NCBI GenBank assembly: GCA_964017045.1
Contig: OZ024802.1
Span: 31,570,718-31,634,717 of the forward strand
Reading direction: 5' to 3'
Source of the DNA: Omphiscola glabra
Taxonomy: Eukaryota; Mollusca; Gastropoda; Lymnaeidae
Length of the DNA: 64,000 bases
The notes beneath the pieces are model-generated. The model made no database searches. It was not told the origin of the DNA and saw nothing but the letters and a program-made list of their open reading frames with translations. Position 1 is the stretch's first letter, and each line of letters starts with the position of its first letter. Both the position numbers and the translations under genes were made by a program. Shown here piece after piece: positions 10,104 through 22,059 of this stretch.

Positions 10104-10820
10104 GTGTGTCAAACTCGAGGCCCGTGGGCCACATCCGGCCCGTCGTACAATTATATCAGGCCCACGAGGTCTTGACCGGCGTACAGTTATATCCAAGTCA
10201 ACGCTATGGTGTTTCCCAATGCACACTTTGCTGAAAAACATAGTCGAGCTGTTTCGTAACCAATTAGTCATAGACGTGGTAATGAGCCTGTAAATTTGCA
10301 GATGGAGCTAATAAAGCTGCAGTGTAAAGGGACACTAAAGGCAAAGTACGATACAGTTGGGCCTGCACAGTTCACTCGTTTCATTCCTGGAGAGATGTCC
10401 CAGCTACGTCTACATTCGTTTTGAACTTTGAGCATGTTGGATTGAACATAATTGTGTGAGCAGCTGTTTTCTGTGATGAAGATCAGCAAAACATCACACA
10501 GGTGTCGTCTCACTTGCAGTTCATCGTGAGAATCTCAATAACACAGAACATTACTCCCAACGTAAACGTACTTACTTGTTTCTGTAGCCAAGAAGATGTG
10601 CCAAACATCCAGCTCTGACAAATTGGCATACGAAAGAAAATGGGTATTCCAATGATTTTTAATTATTAAAGAACTTTTTTCTGTTTTCATTTATAATTTA
10701 TATTAATGTTTTTTTTTTAAAGATTAATTTTTGGCTTATCGAACATTTATCTTATTCGGCCCGCAACCTTACGTGTGCTTTGAGTTTTGTCCCGCCCTGC
10801 GATTGAGCTGGACACCTCTG
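10104..10820 (+). mobile_element. Decayed hAT element with GTF2IRD2/EPM2AIP1-like transposase end
   Basis: It begins near GTGTCAAACTCGAGGCCCG and ends GGACACCTCTG, the terminal style of this hAT group. Inside, broken + frames give MELIKLQCKGTLKAKYD near 10303 and CEQLFSVMKISK near 10460, which match the C-terminal dimerisation (hATC) region. It is internally deleted and interrupted by stops. Confidence 0.75.
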
Positions 10821-11170
10821 TCCTAGAACAATCCCTCGACATAGCTAAAACACTCAAATACATCGTCTTAAATCAAACTAAATACCCATGAACCAAGGAT
10901 TTTTACAGATAACCTGTTTTTGTTCATATATCTCACGCGGAAAGCTTCAAAGAGACAAATGACTGAATGCTATTCAGCGCACACCTCTAATCATCGGTTG
11001 ATCAGTGTTCTCGCCAACATTTCATATTAAAGTAACCATCCTGCAAAAATGGTGTAGTTTCAATGGATTGTCAGGGACAAGTCTCCCAGCATCTGGACGC
11101 GAATTTCAGAGCAATGAAAACTGATGCTAAGCTGAAAACTGGCATTTTTATTGTGTCTGAATTCCGCGGA
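10821..11170. other. Intergenic, nothing recognised
   Basis: No coding or repeat signal recognised. Confidence 0.3.
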
Positions 11171-11177
11171 TTTCTGC

Positions 11178-11392
11178 TGCAAGCTGGACCCACTTGAACT
11201 GGCCACATGGTACTGAACCCACTTGAATTTGCCACATGGTACTGAACCCACTTGAATTTGCCACATGGTACTGAACTCACTTTAATTTGCCATATGGTTC
11301 TGAACCCACTGGAACTTATCACATGGTACTTAACCCACTAGAACTTGCCACATGGTACTGAACCCACTTGAACTTACCACATGGTGTGCATG
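11178..11392. repeat. Minisatellite, 29-bp unit
   Basis: About seven copies with core CACATGGTACTGAACCCACT. It reads through as short spurious frames on the - strand. Confidence 0.9.
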
Positions 11393-12230
11393 TACTTTTG
11401 TGGGTAAAAAACTTTCCTGGGAATCACCGAGCTGAGAACGCTGATGAACTCTTTAGCAAAATGTTAACAACCACAAGCCACACAGCCGCGAGATGTCAAT
11501 AAAATTACATTTCTTACATTCTGATCCAGATTTTTCCAGATTAAACTTGGTTAATGAAAGCGATGAGTATGAAGAGAGATTTCATGAAGAAGTCTTCCCG
11601 TTAGAAAGAAGCCACCAAGGTCACTGCAATTCCAACATGAGGGGAGATTACTGATGATTGCTTCAGCAGGACAGCGGCCCTTATTAATGACAAGAGAAAG
11701 TTGGAGAAGAAATTAATTGGGACATTTATGCCTTCATTTGAGTAGCATACATATATCATACAGTATACATTAAATTAGATTTTTACAAATGGGAAAATAT
11801 TATATTTCCTTAAATTAAATTATATTGTTCAACATTTTCAGCCAATTTTATTAATATCTTACAGTTAGTTTTTTTTTTCTTAATTTCGGAAAACAAATAT
11901 AAATTTCTTATTGAAATTAATTTCACGTTACAGAATTATGACATATTGCGTTGTTGTTCTGATTACTCTGAGTGAAGTCACACAGTTATAAAAAGCTAAT
12001 AATAGTTCTGTAATGAGTTGGCATTTTCCACAATTTAATTTTGCACATGTAGGCTGAAATGACGTATGGGCATGACGTCACGCACACCATCTCACTTCAC
12101 GTTTTGACATCAGTTAGAATATGGCACATGAAAGTGGCCAAGCAGCCTACGAAAATTGTGTGTGTGCTTTTGGCCAGTGTCCATGATCTTGGGGGAAAAA
12201 ACGTGAACTCCGTTACAAACAAAAACCAAC
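11393..12230. other. Intergenic, nothing recognised
   Basis: AT-rich sequence with no convincing frame. Confidence 0.3.
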
Positions 12231-12233
12231 AAG

Positions 12234-12281
12234 ACTCTGCTTATAATTACTCTGCTTATAATTACTCTGCTTATAATTACA
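12234..12281. repeat. Short tandem repeat, 15-bp unit
   Basis: Three copies of TCTGCTTATAATTAC. Confidence 0.9.
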
Positions 12282-12283
12282 AC

Positions 12284-13735
12284 TCACACTCAAGAGCTTA
12301 ACATTTATCTGTACTGCACAATTAATTGGCGGCAGTCTTGCTACACACTAAATTTATGGGACAATAAAAAGTCAAACAAAGGCTTTCAAGACTCTATAAA
12401 AATGTGTACGATGAATTATTGGATCGATAAAAAAAATTTTTAATTTTTCCTTATTCTATTTGACAATTTTTATTGAAATACCCCCCTCCCTTTAATTGGG
12501 TCAATAAAATATCATCTCTAATATGACAATTTTTATTTAAATGAACCCCTCAGCCAACCGACAGCCCAAGAAAATGTCATAATTGCCTTTAAAAAAGTTA
12601 ACTAATAAAATATGACCAAATTATCGATCCGTAACGCCCACAAAAAAAAAAGGGAACAAATTAAATATGTTCACATTCTTATAAACACTCATAGTCTATT
12701 CGTTTATGGAAATGGAATAAATTTAACCACGCAAAAAAAAAATTATATATCCGATTTTATTTTACTTCTTTAATTCCAAAATAAATGCTTGTATTCAATT
12801 TATAGCGAAATAAAAACGTACCATTAAAATATACTTTTAATTAGAAAAGCCGTTTGAGTCAATCATTGCAGCGAAACTCTATAGCCAAAAAGCATTCACT
12901 AATGTATTTATCACTCAGACTAATGAGAACAAACCATATGAAGTGCAAAAAATGTGTAATAGCGTATGTAAAGGGCAACAATCTGGTATATGATTTTATT
13001 AAAATCTGGGGGGAGGGGGTTGGTCGATACTTACATTTTGCCCCAGGCAGTACAAGATGCGTCTCAGAATACATGAATGAATTTGATAAGTAATTAACCA
13101 CCTTGCTTACATGCATAGCGGGGGTAGGAAATATGATGTGTACATTTTTACGTGGATGCCAATATATTTAAATCCTATGGTATTACATTTGTGAAAAAAA
13201 GAGATGTTACATTCTCTTTTTACAAATGAATGTATGTTTACCACTTAAGAAAATCAATGACGTTAACAAAACGTGGGCATATTTACATAAGTATAAAAGG
13301 AGTAAGGTACACCCAATATTTAACATTTTAAAAACACATGACCTCTAAAGTATTTCACTAGCATAGAAATCGTTCCTCAGTGGACTCATTTAGTGACCAC
13401 TCCCGTAAAAGGGAGTAGGGTAGGCCTATAGTAAATAGCAGATAAATACTTCTCAAAACGTAATGATTTTAGAAGCGTAAACATTACATAGATACTTAAT
13501 TTTAAAGTTATGATGAGCTTTTACTATAGCAGGTAGAAATTGTCGCAAAGGACCTACATTTCTTAACCCGATAACATCGGGTCATATAGTCTAGTTAAAT
13601 AATAATAAAGTGGAATAACTCTTAGAATTTCAAGTTCATTGTTTTAGTTGCTAAAATAAGGGATAAGTACATTTCCACGAGACTGCTATCAAATAAATGG
13701 TTTCCCTTTGCGAAAATGTGCACCACATTTGAAAA
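12284..13735. other. AT-rich intergenic, no gene seen
   Basis: Long AT-rich stretch with only short frames. It includes the weak dispersed repeat at 13343-13403 noted under 9004-9350. Confidence 0.35.
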
Positions 13736-14100
13736 TATCAGGGTGCAGCGCCACCTACGCCTGGCACGGTGGTGTAGTTTAAACGTCGTAAAACATATTT
13801 GCCTTACCCGTCTATGTCAGTACTCCTATGACATTATTTTTTTTAGTCAACGCAGCTCGCTGAAACCGGATCACATTACAGACCAAATAATTTATGTTCA
13901 ACTGCTGAACAAATGTGGCCGCGATGCCAACAGTTACACTAGTGATATTAAAGCATCAATTACCGTACACACGCGCCTCGGGCTGCCAGGTTGGCCGGTG
14001 GTGCCAACACAGTTACACTAATGCTATTCAAGCATAAATTCGTCTAACAGCTGGACGTGCTTCGGGCTGCCAGGTTGTTTGGTTGTGACAAAGGGAAATG
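13736..14100. repeat. Imperfect direct repeat, roughly 85-95 bp
   Basis: CAACAGTTACACTAGTGATA with CTCGGGCTGCCAGGTTGG (13928-14000) recurs as CACAGTTACACTAATGCTAT with TTCGGGCTGCCAGGTTG (14006-14080). The origin is unknown. Confidence 0.5.
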
Positions 14101-14995
14101 TTTTTAATTGAAGAGATCAAATATTTTGTGTCGGCATTGAAATTTTTTAGGGACCAACTAAAATTGTTAGTATTTGTTGAGGAACTTTCTGAATATCTTT
14201 CAGGGTTGCGTGCATCAGGCAAAATGAAGTAGACTTTCAGGGAAACAGAAATACCAGATATTAGCCGTCGTGAATAAGAATTGCTCCAAAGTTGTTTGCC
14301 TACCAAGAGTAATATCCCTTTTTTTCAACAACAACAAATCCACCCGATAACAAGTTTTGAGAGTAAATACATTTCAGATCTACAAATAGACTTTGATGTA
14401 ATAGCCTTTACGGGTAAGGTAATTTCAGATTTACTAATCTACTTTAAGAGTAAGGAAGATAGGGTAAAACTATTAACCATTATACTTTCTCTGTATTTGT
14501 GTGTCCAATTCAAATAATACTTCGCATACATTTTCCTCAAAATTAGGAACAAAATCTAATCTTTCCATTTTACATATTTGAATTTAAAAACTGCGAATCC
14601 CTTTCTCCCCTTTCTCCCTTTCACCCTAGCACCAATTATTTAAAAGTGGAAACAACACATTTTAAAAGAACCATAAAAACTATCGCCCCCCTCCTCCCCC
14701 TCCCCCGGTACGCCAGGTAATATGTGTTTTTAATCTGTTTATTCGGCGGGGGGGGGGGGGCTAAAATATGGTATCTTTATAATTCATGAAAGAGATCAAA
14801 TGATTGGCCTATTAAATATAAAACTAGCAAATATACCCGGCTTTTCTCGGGTTTGTAATTGGAACCAAATCCTCAAAAAGCTTTGTAAGCAGACGCCAAA
14901 GTAAAAAACACTTCGACAAAGTATTAAAATGTAAATGTTCTCCCATAAAAAGCCAGTTTTGTAATAATTCTTGTAAACATTGACTTTTGGGCCCA
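14101..14995. other. Intergenic, nothing recognised
   Basis: It has C-rich and G-run tracts at 14685-14706 and 14747-14760. No gene signal. Confidence 0.35.
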
Positions 14996-15004
14996 TTCTG
15001 GGGC

Positions 15005-15580
15005 CGCAAACGTCCTGGGGCATAGACACAAGCGTCTTGTTGACATGGACACAAATGTCCATGGGACATGGACAATACGTCTTGGGAACATGAATACAAA
15101 CGTTCTTGAGACATGGACATAAACCTTTTGGGGACCTTGACACAAACGTGGTTGGAACATGGACACAAAGGTCTTGGGCACCTGGACACAAACGTCGTTG
15201 GGACATGGACACAAACGTCTTGGGGACATGGACACAGACGTTTTGGGGATATGGACACAAACGTTTTGTGGACATTGACACAAACGTCCTGGGGATATGG
15301 ACACAAACGTCTTTGATGACATGGACACAAACGTCATTGGGACATGGACACAAACGTCCTTGAGACATGGACACAAACGTCCTTGAGACATGGACACGAA
15401 CGTCCTTGGGGACATGGACACAAACGTCCTTGGGGACATGGACACAAACGTCCTTGGGTGATATGGACACAAACGTCTTGAGACATTGACACAAACGTTC
15501 TTGGGGACATGGACACAAACGTCTTTGAGACATGGACACAAACGTCCTTGGGGACAAGGACACAGACGTCTTTGCGACAT
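15005..15580. repeat. Minisatellite, unit about 24-30 bp
   Basis: More than 20 diverged copies with core GGACACAAACGTCCTTGG. The high copy number and few stops create long open frames on both strands (up to 255 codons); these are repeat artefacts. Confidence 0.95.
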
Positions 15581-15782
15581 GTTTTTATCTTATTTGATTA
15601 CATCAAATCCCTAAACCTATATAAGAATAAAACGTGCCCTTGTGATTCCATTGACACTGACAGCTTGCAACGCTGGTTGTTAGACATGCATTTTGACCAG
15701 GTGTCCAGATCAATAGTTTTGTAAGTCATAGACTGGCTGCTTGGGATGGGACCAACACAATCAGCCTATTTCCTAGTTCCGA

Positions 15783-16152
15783 AAGAGGTCCCTTCTTGTT
15801 GTGCCAGCTGCTAGAGAGGTCCCTTCTTGTTGTGCCAGCTGCTAGAGAGGTCCCTTCTTGTTGTGCCAGCTGCTAGAGAGGTCCTTTCTTGTTGTGCCAG
15901 CTGCTAGAGAGGTCCCTTCTTGTTGTGTCAGCTGCTAGAGAGGTCCCTTCTTGTTGTGCCAGCTGCTAGAGAGGTCCCTTCTTGTTGTGCCAGCTGCTAG
16001 AGAGGTCCCTTCTTGTTGTGCCAGCTGCTAGAGAGGTCCCTTCTTGTTGTGCCAGCTGCTAGAGAGGCCCCTTCTTGTTGTGCCAGCTGCTAGAGAGGTC
16101 CCTTCTTGTTGTGCCAGCTGCTAGAGAGGTCCCTTCTTATTATGTCAGCTGC
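15783..16152. repeat. Minisatellite, 31-bp unit
   Basis: About twelve nearly identical copies with core GAGAGGTCCCTTCTTGTTG followed by TGCCAGCTGCTA. Divergence rises only at the ends. Confidence 0.95.
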
Positions 16153-16514
16153 TAGGCTTAAATATCTCATCTCGTTGGGGACTAAATTCCTCTCGAGACT
16201 ATTTTTCAGAGCCCAGGTTTGACACCGTAACACTCTCGTGTCATTATCGGATGTCACTAATGAAACTAAGAGAAAACACTATTTTGACTGGTCATTCAAA
16301 ATCATATTACAAAATGTACATTTAAATAATTTAATATGAAAAGTGTGATCTAATGTGGGCTGAATTCGTTGCGTGTGGAACAGATGATTTCCTTGAGACA
16401 TTGCTATCCTCATAGAATGCATCAAACCATACCGTGACTAAATCCTGTCTGGGGTAAAATCTCAAACTGGTGATTCTCCCTTACCAACACACATACATCA
16501 AGGTGGCAACAAAC
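16153..16514. other. Intergenic, nothing recognised
   Basis: Unique sequence between a minisatellite and a LINE tail. Confidence 0.3.
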
Positions 16515-16614
16515 ATTAATTAATAGTAATAATAATAATAATAATATTAATAATAATAATAATAATAAAGTTCATTTGAAAATCACGCTTCCTTCCCAAA
16601 GGCTCGAAGCGCGG
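16515..16614 (-). mobile_element. LINE 3' terminus with (TTA)n tail
   Basis: On the - strand: TACCGCGCTTCGAGCC, GGAAGGAAGCGTGATTTTCA and an ATT/TTA microsatellite tail. The same 3' end occurs at 42531-42800, where a receptor fragment interrupts it. This copy shows the uninterrupted version. Confidence 0.65.
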
Positions 16615-16644
16615 TAAATTTATTATTATTTTCGTAACTTACAT

Positions 16645-16808
16645 CTTATTATCTACTTATCCTACATCTTTTTATCTACTTATCTTACACCTTCTTATCT
16701 ACTTATACCACAGCTTATTATCTACTTATCTTACATACTCTTATCTACGTATCTTACATTATCTTATCTACTTATCTTACATTCTCTTATCTACTTATCT
16801 TACATCTT
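16645..16808. repeat. Minisatellite, about 22-bp unit
   Basis: Seven copies with core CTTATCTACTTATCTTACAT and small length changes. Confidence 0.9.
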
Positions 16809-17033
16809 AAAGGTCAATGCTCGTCTGAATGATTAGTAACATTAAGTTCATGCCATCCCCTAGACAACCAGGAAGTGTTCACATTCTAACGAACACCGTG
16901 ACCACTCCAGGAAACGCCTAAAGACTATTAATTTTTTTAAAATACCCTAAGTCAACTCACACCCTCTTCATAAGATTTATTCTAATATGGCTCCGTGTGT
17001 CAAAAGGTTTGATTAACACTGCCATAGAACTTC

Positions 17034-18047
17034 TCAGTGGTGAAGAGCGAAGCGATTCCTAAACCTTGAGTTATATGTCCAGTAAATGAAAATGGTCACG
17101 CTGGCATTGACTGACTGAACGAGTTCTCTTATGACATTGAATGTTGAATACGTGGCACTGTAACGGCTGCCCCTGTAGAATTCAGGTAAGACAATCTGTG
17201 TCAAATTGAAGACAACTTTTGGCAGGTTGCACAAACTGTAAAAGGTTGCTATGAGCAGCATTTGTTGGGCAACCTGTAGTTCTCTGCCAACCAGTTTGGC
17301 TGGTGCAGACCCTTTACTTGAAATTTTAATTTTTCCTCGTGGATCACTCAAAAGATTTTGGCGAAATTTAGAAGCCTTCTGAAGGTAGGTGGCCATTATT
17401 ATGACGCAAATGCCGACTATTATTTGAGACGTCACTGGTAGGAACACGTCCCTAATTCCAAAAATGACGTCTTTGATTACGGCTCGTTTCGGTGAGGTCC
17501 ACAGAACCAGTCTTGTTGTGTTGATATTGGAGTCGAACTGAGGGGAAACGCCCATGTACATCAACAACAAAATGGCGGACAAGACGGACACGGTGGTGAA
17601 CATCGACATGACGATGGCCGTAGTTGTCCGCGATAGCAAGTTCCTATATTTTATAGGATTGACCACGGCCAGACATCGAACCACGGTGATGAACGTCGTC
17701 ACGAGCATTGAGATGGCGTAGAAGCCAGCTCCGGTGTTGGTCGAGATCATGTGGACTGCGTCGGGGTTAACGGGGAACCAGACTTTGAAACCGGAGAGCT
17801 CTTCGACACCTTGGAGCATCACGCTGACGGAGTTGACACATGCGGGAATGAGAAAGAAGAGATCGGACAACGCCAGCGACATCAGAGACATGTTCACGCC
17901 GTCGGAGATCCCGAGGCGAAGGAATATGTTAATGATAATGACGTTCCCGACAGCACCGAGAAACGTGATTGGTGCTATGAATAGGCAGACGACAGTTACA
18001 GTCCATGCCTCGCTTTGATCACCTGCTGACAAATATTTGGTTTCCAT
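17034..18047 (-). CDS. Rhodopsin-like GPCR, candidate chemosensory receptor (receptor 3)
   Basis: Complete single exon of 337 residues. Landmarks: N35 in TM1 (AVGN), D62 in TM2 (LALSD), R124 after TM3 (VVRC), loop 2 NTT sequon at N176, P204 in TM5, C273-N-L-P276 in TM6 and NASVTIFIY at 314-322 in TM7. There is no cysteine at the TM3 start or in loop 2. The third intracellular loop is about 15 residues shorter than in receptors 1 and 2. The C-terminus is RFRNRFALHH. It has the same length as receptor 4 and aligns to it without gaps, and their upstream flanks also match, so the pair arose by a duplication larger than the gene. The ATG at 18047 is well placed relative to TM1. Confidence 0.92.
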   Translation of the reverse strand: METKYLSAGDQSEAWTVTVVCLFIAPITFLGAVGNVIIINIFLRLGISDGVNMSLMSLALSDLFFLIPACVNSVSVMLQGVEELSGFKVWFPVNPDAVHMISTNTGAGFYAISMLVTTFITVVRCLAVVNPIKYRNLLSRTTTAIVMSMFTTVSVLSAILLLMYMGVSPQFDSNINTTRLVLWTSPKRAVIKDVIFGIRDVFLPVTSQIIVGICVIIMATYLQKASKFRQNLLSDPRGKIKISSKGSAPAKLVGRELQVAQQMLLIATFYSLCNLPKVVFNLTQIVLPEFYRGSRYSATYSTFNVIRELVQSVNASVTIFIYWTYNSRFRNRFALHH

Positions 18048-18420
18048 TTTATTTTTAAAATTTGGTCAATACAAGTTGCCAGGTCGTCATACATACTACT
18101 TTGCCAGATGTTCATACATACTACTTCGCCAGGTTGTCATTCATACTATGTTTCAATTGAAAATGTCTATAAGAGCACGTCATACGTAAACAATAAAATA
18201 AATTATGTTGGTCGTAAAAGTTAGCGGTAATTTATAAAAACATTGGGCGTCGTTTTTAAACCATTGTAAAACTTGATATGACGCAACAGCCTGAAATAAA
18301 ACACTGTCATAAATCAATCTTCAGTAGTTGATATTGTGGGGAAACTTCATCGAAAACGATAAAGTAATTTGATTTAAAAACAATTGTATCGAATTGCCCC
18401 TCTGTAATCTCGACCTTTTA
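18048..18420. other. Upstream region of receptor 3, proximal part
   Basis: Contains two or three short copies of CATACTACTT(C/T)GCCAGGTTG near 18085-18150. No TATA box or splice site can be fixed from sequence alone. Confidence 0.3.
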
Positions 18421-18950
18421 TTTTTGTATGTTGCTTAATGGAAAAATTTGTTGATTGTTGAATTATTTCCAGCGCCTTGTTTGTTCAACTCACACAGCTT
18501 CGCAGCAATTTGAAGCATTTCTGAGTAATCTTTGGTTGTCTGCCTTGTTTTATTTTTAAAATCTCCCTGTTAAATTTGTTTTGAATCCAAATTGCATAAA
18601 GTTTGTTACATGTTAACACTTTCCTTTCGTTTAATCTCCATTCAAAACCACTAGGACGTTTCAGACAGGACATTGTCCTAAAACGTTGTTGTCTTTGGCG
18701 AGTCTGTCATTATTACTTTAGAAAACATCCAATCTTGGCACGGTGCCATAACCGAATACATGATTACATTAACCTATCCCCCCCACACATATAAAAAATA
18801 CTCCATCAGATCGTTGTGAAGTAGGACGTTATCAGATGTCTTGAATAATGTCACGTGACTCCTTAAAACATGTGGCACATTCTTCAGACACGTGACTGCA
18901 TTCAGACACGTGACTTCATTCAGTGACGTCTGACGCCTCGAAATCGTCAC
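18420..18950 (-). promoter_or_regulatory. Conserved upstream flank shared with receptor 4
   Basis: Blocks also found upstream of receptor 4 at about 33890-34510: AAATCTCCCTGTTAAATT, AACGTTGTTGTCTTTGGCGA, ACATCCAAT followed by GGCACGGTG, and CACGTGACTTCATTCAGTGA. They lie at similar distances from the ATG. They may hold promoter or 5' exon sequence, or only mark the extent of the duplication. Confidence 0.5.
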
Positions 18951-19299
18951 GTGACAACATATTGTCACTTTGAGAACCTTAGAACACATGTTACAATAAT
19001 ATCTACAATCAACGGCAAGCAATACCTTACAATCAACGAGATGTGACACCTTACAATCAACGGCACCTGACACCTTACAGTAACAGTAGAGACATTACTA
19101 TGATGACTACAATCTTACTTGACACGCCGTAAAGACATGTCAGCATTGTTTTGTTTTTAACTATACTGTCAACCGTGTCTCCATCTTATCCTCCAGGAGC
19201 AATAGAGTTTTAAAGTATAATAATCTGAGTGCAATAAATGATCTTCGTATTAAATTCTCCAGGTTGACAGAACAAAAACACGTTTGTATTCGGTAAGCC
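18951..19299. other. Intergenic with short diverged repeats
   Basis: Three copies of a short unit with CCTTACAATCAACG near 19022-19078. No gene seen. Confidence 0.35.
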
Positions 19300-19668
19300 T
19301 GGCAGCGTGGCATCGTGACAGCGTGGCAGGTGGCAGCCTTGCAGCGTGACAGCCTTGGAGCGTGACAGCGTGGCAGCCTGGCGACCTGGCAGGTAACAGC
19401 GTGACAGGTGGCAGCCTTGCAGCGTGACAGGTGGCAGCCTTGCAGCGTGACAGGTGGCAGCCTTGCAGCATGACAGGTGGCAGCCTTGCAGCATGACAGG
19501 TGGCAGCCTTGCAGCGTGACAGGTTGCAGCCTTGCAGCGTGACAGGTGGCATCCTTGCAGCGTGACAGGTGGCAGCCTTGCAGCGTGACAGCGTGGCAGC
19601 CTGGCGACCTGGCAGCGTAACAGCGTGACAGATGGCAGCCTTGCAGCGTGACCGCGTGGCAGCGTGAC
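19300..19668. repeat. Minisatellite, 23-bp unit
   Basis: About 16 copies with core GGCAGCCTTGCAGCGTGACA. Long frames through it on the - strand are repeat artefacts. Confidence 0.95.
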
Positions 19669-19935
19669 GTGAAAAAGCAAATCATTTTTTTAAGCTACGG
19701 ATCAAAATGGTGACGTCACAATGATCGTGACATGTCACGTTTCTATGGGTAGAAGGATTCGGGTCAATTTATTTTATATTTTATTTTCAGTTCACAACGT
19801 TATTCGTGGGGTCAAGACAATATCAAACTCGTATGTCAAAACAAAAAAGACTCGATCTTATCGTTCAGAAAATATTTTTTACGTATTTTCGAAAAGGAAA
19901 ATGGGTCCAATGAAATTTTTTTTTTTACAAGGGAA

Positions 19936-20175
19936 GACCTTAGTGCTAAAAGTACTTAAGTCACATTTTTGTCAAAATCAATCTAAACTGTGACCTTTTC
20001 TTATCCGGTTCAGCCAAGTGTACTGCATTAATTTGAACACATTAATATGTGCCTAAGTCCCTTAAATAAACAATACAAAATATGAATTTGATCACATTTT
20101 ATAGACGAAAATAATATTTGAACTTGATTATTTCAAAATGTGTATAATGTGACTTAAGTACTTTTAGGAGTGAAT
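19936..20175. mobile_element. MITE family A, copy 2 (right end decayed)
   Basis: The left end GACCTTAGTGCTAAAAGTAC and the whole interior match copies at 4653 and 41531. The right inverted end is changed after CTTAAGTACTTTTAG (GAGTGAATG instead of CACTAAGGTC). Confidence 0.8.
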
Positions 20176-20369
20176 GACGTCACATCTTTTATATTCTTTT
20201 AACTACTTTATTTCAACTAGAACACCAAAGAACAAATAATTTAACTAGAACACCAAGGAACAATAAACTCGGAAATGATCAGAACCATCTCTGTGTTCAG
20301 TAAAGATGGGATTAAAACCAGATCAGAAGATAAATGGGATCAAAGGTGTCTTCATGATTTGAAGGTGGC

Positions 20370-21040
20370 TTTGAACATTTAGAACAATCTTTGAACATTT
20401 AGAACAATCTTTGAACATTTAGAACAATTTTTGAACATTTAGAACAATCTTTGAACATTTAGAACAATCTTTGAACATTTAGAACAATCTTTGAACATTT
20501 AGAACAATCTTTGAACATTTAGAACAATCTTTGAACATTTAGAACAATCTTTGAACATTTAGAACAATCTTTGAACATTTAGAACAATCTTTGAACATTT
20601 AGAACAATCTTTGAACATTTAGAACAATCTTTGAACATTTAGAACAATCTTTGAACATTTAGAACAATCTTTGAACATTTAGAACAATCTTTGAACATTT
20701 AGAACAATCTTTGAACATTTAGAACAATCTTTGAACATTTAGAACAATCTTTGAACATTTAGAACAATCTTTGAACATTTAGAACAATCTTTGAACATTT
20801 AGAACAATCTTTGAACATTTAGAACAATCTTTGAACATTTAGAACAATCTTTGAACATTTAGAACAATCTTTGAACATTTAGAACAATCTTTGAACATTT
20901 AGAACAATCTTTGAACATTTAGAACAATCTTTGAACATTTAGAACAATCTTTGAACATTTAGAACAATCTTTGAACATTTAGAACAATCTTTGAACATTT
21001 AGAACAATCTTTGAACATTTAGAACAATCTTTGAACATTT
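20370..21040. repeat. Homogeneous satellite block, 20-bp unit
   Basis: About 33 head-to-tail copies of CTTTGAACATTTAGAACAAT with only one evident variant, near 20431. It is the most uniform array in the window, so it is recently expanded or efficiently homogenised. Confidence 0.98.
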
Positions 21041-21059
21041 TTAAAATAATGAAATCAAC

Positions 21060-21600
21060 AACAATATTGAACAACGCGACCACCAAACCACTACTCCTGG
21101 CTACGTCACTGGCCTCTTAAGCAGATTTGACATCCCCACCCTCAAGAACAGACGAGACAAAATCCGCCTAACATTCTTATATAAAGTGGTCATGGGGCTA
21201 GTGCTGGCAATCCCAGCAAACAATTATCTTACCCCACAGAAGCAAGGTCGATTAATTAGAACCAAACACTCACTAAACACTGACTTAACCCCTGACAACC
21301 CCATGAGCAATTACACCCGGAACAATAGCAAATGCTTCACTGTGCCTCGGAGTAACACAGTGCAACATAAACAATCATTCTTCCCACGCACAATAATCGC
21401 TTGGAACCACCTGGACAATACCGCCGTGAACTCGACATCTATCGAAAGCGTCAAGGCTGCCCCGGCATCTGCTAGGAGCCGTTAGGATGTCAGCATCGCT
21501 TCCCCAACCGTTGCACATATGCCAGTATATGGATGCAGCAACGTATCCTACCAGGACCAGAACCAGAAATAGATTTAGCTTTCTTAACACAAGATATTGA
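21060..21600 (+). pseudogene. LINE reverse transcriptase C-terminal fragment
   Basis: The + frame carries LLSRFDIPTLKNRRDKIRL (about 21110-21170), then FFPRTIIAWNHLDN near 21380-21420, the tail pattern of non-LTR retrotransposon polyproteins. It is followed by TTGCACATATGCCAGTATAT. The domain core is missing (5' truncation). Confidence 0.65.
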
Positions 21601-21601
21601 C

Positions 21602-21992
21602 AAAAGTGGAGCATGATAAGAACCAGAGTGGAACATGATAAGAGTTAGAGTAGAAGATGATAAAAACCAGAGTGGAACATGATAAAAACCAGAATGGAAC
21701 ATGATAATAGCCAGAATGGAACATGATAAGAGCCAGAGTAGAACATGATAAGAACCACAGTGGAACATGATAAGAGCCAGAGTAGAACATGATAAGAACC
21801 ACAGTGGAACATGATAAGAGCCAGAGTAGAACATGATAAGAACCACGGTGGAACATGATAAGAGCCAGAGTAGAACATGATAAGGGCCAGATTGGAAAAT
21901 GATAAGAGCCAGAGTAGAACATGATAAGAGCCAGATTGGAATATGATAAGAGCCAGAGTAAATCATGATAAGAACCACAGTCAACATATGCG
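21602..21992. repeat. Minisatellite, 22-bp unit
   Basis: About 17 copies with core GAACATGATAAGAGCCAGAG. Alternating variants (AACCACAGTG and GCCAGAGTAG) near 21725-21850 suggest expansion of a two-unit block. Confidence 0.93.
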
Positions 21993-22059
21993 AAGAATAT
22001 GATTGCATTAAACCGTTAAACTATTATGTAAAAACCATTATTTAAAATATTTTTGGTCA

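Noticed and set aside
14796..15563. 255-codon Cys-rich - strand frame and its overlapping 168- and 218-codon frames
   Set aside because: Three overlapping frames through one tandem array; the pattern comes from the repeat, not from a Cys-rich protein.
20370..21040. CRISPR-like array
   Set aside because: Units are head-to-tail with no spacers, in an animal genome.
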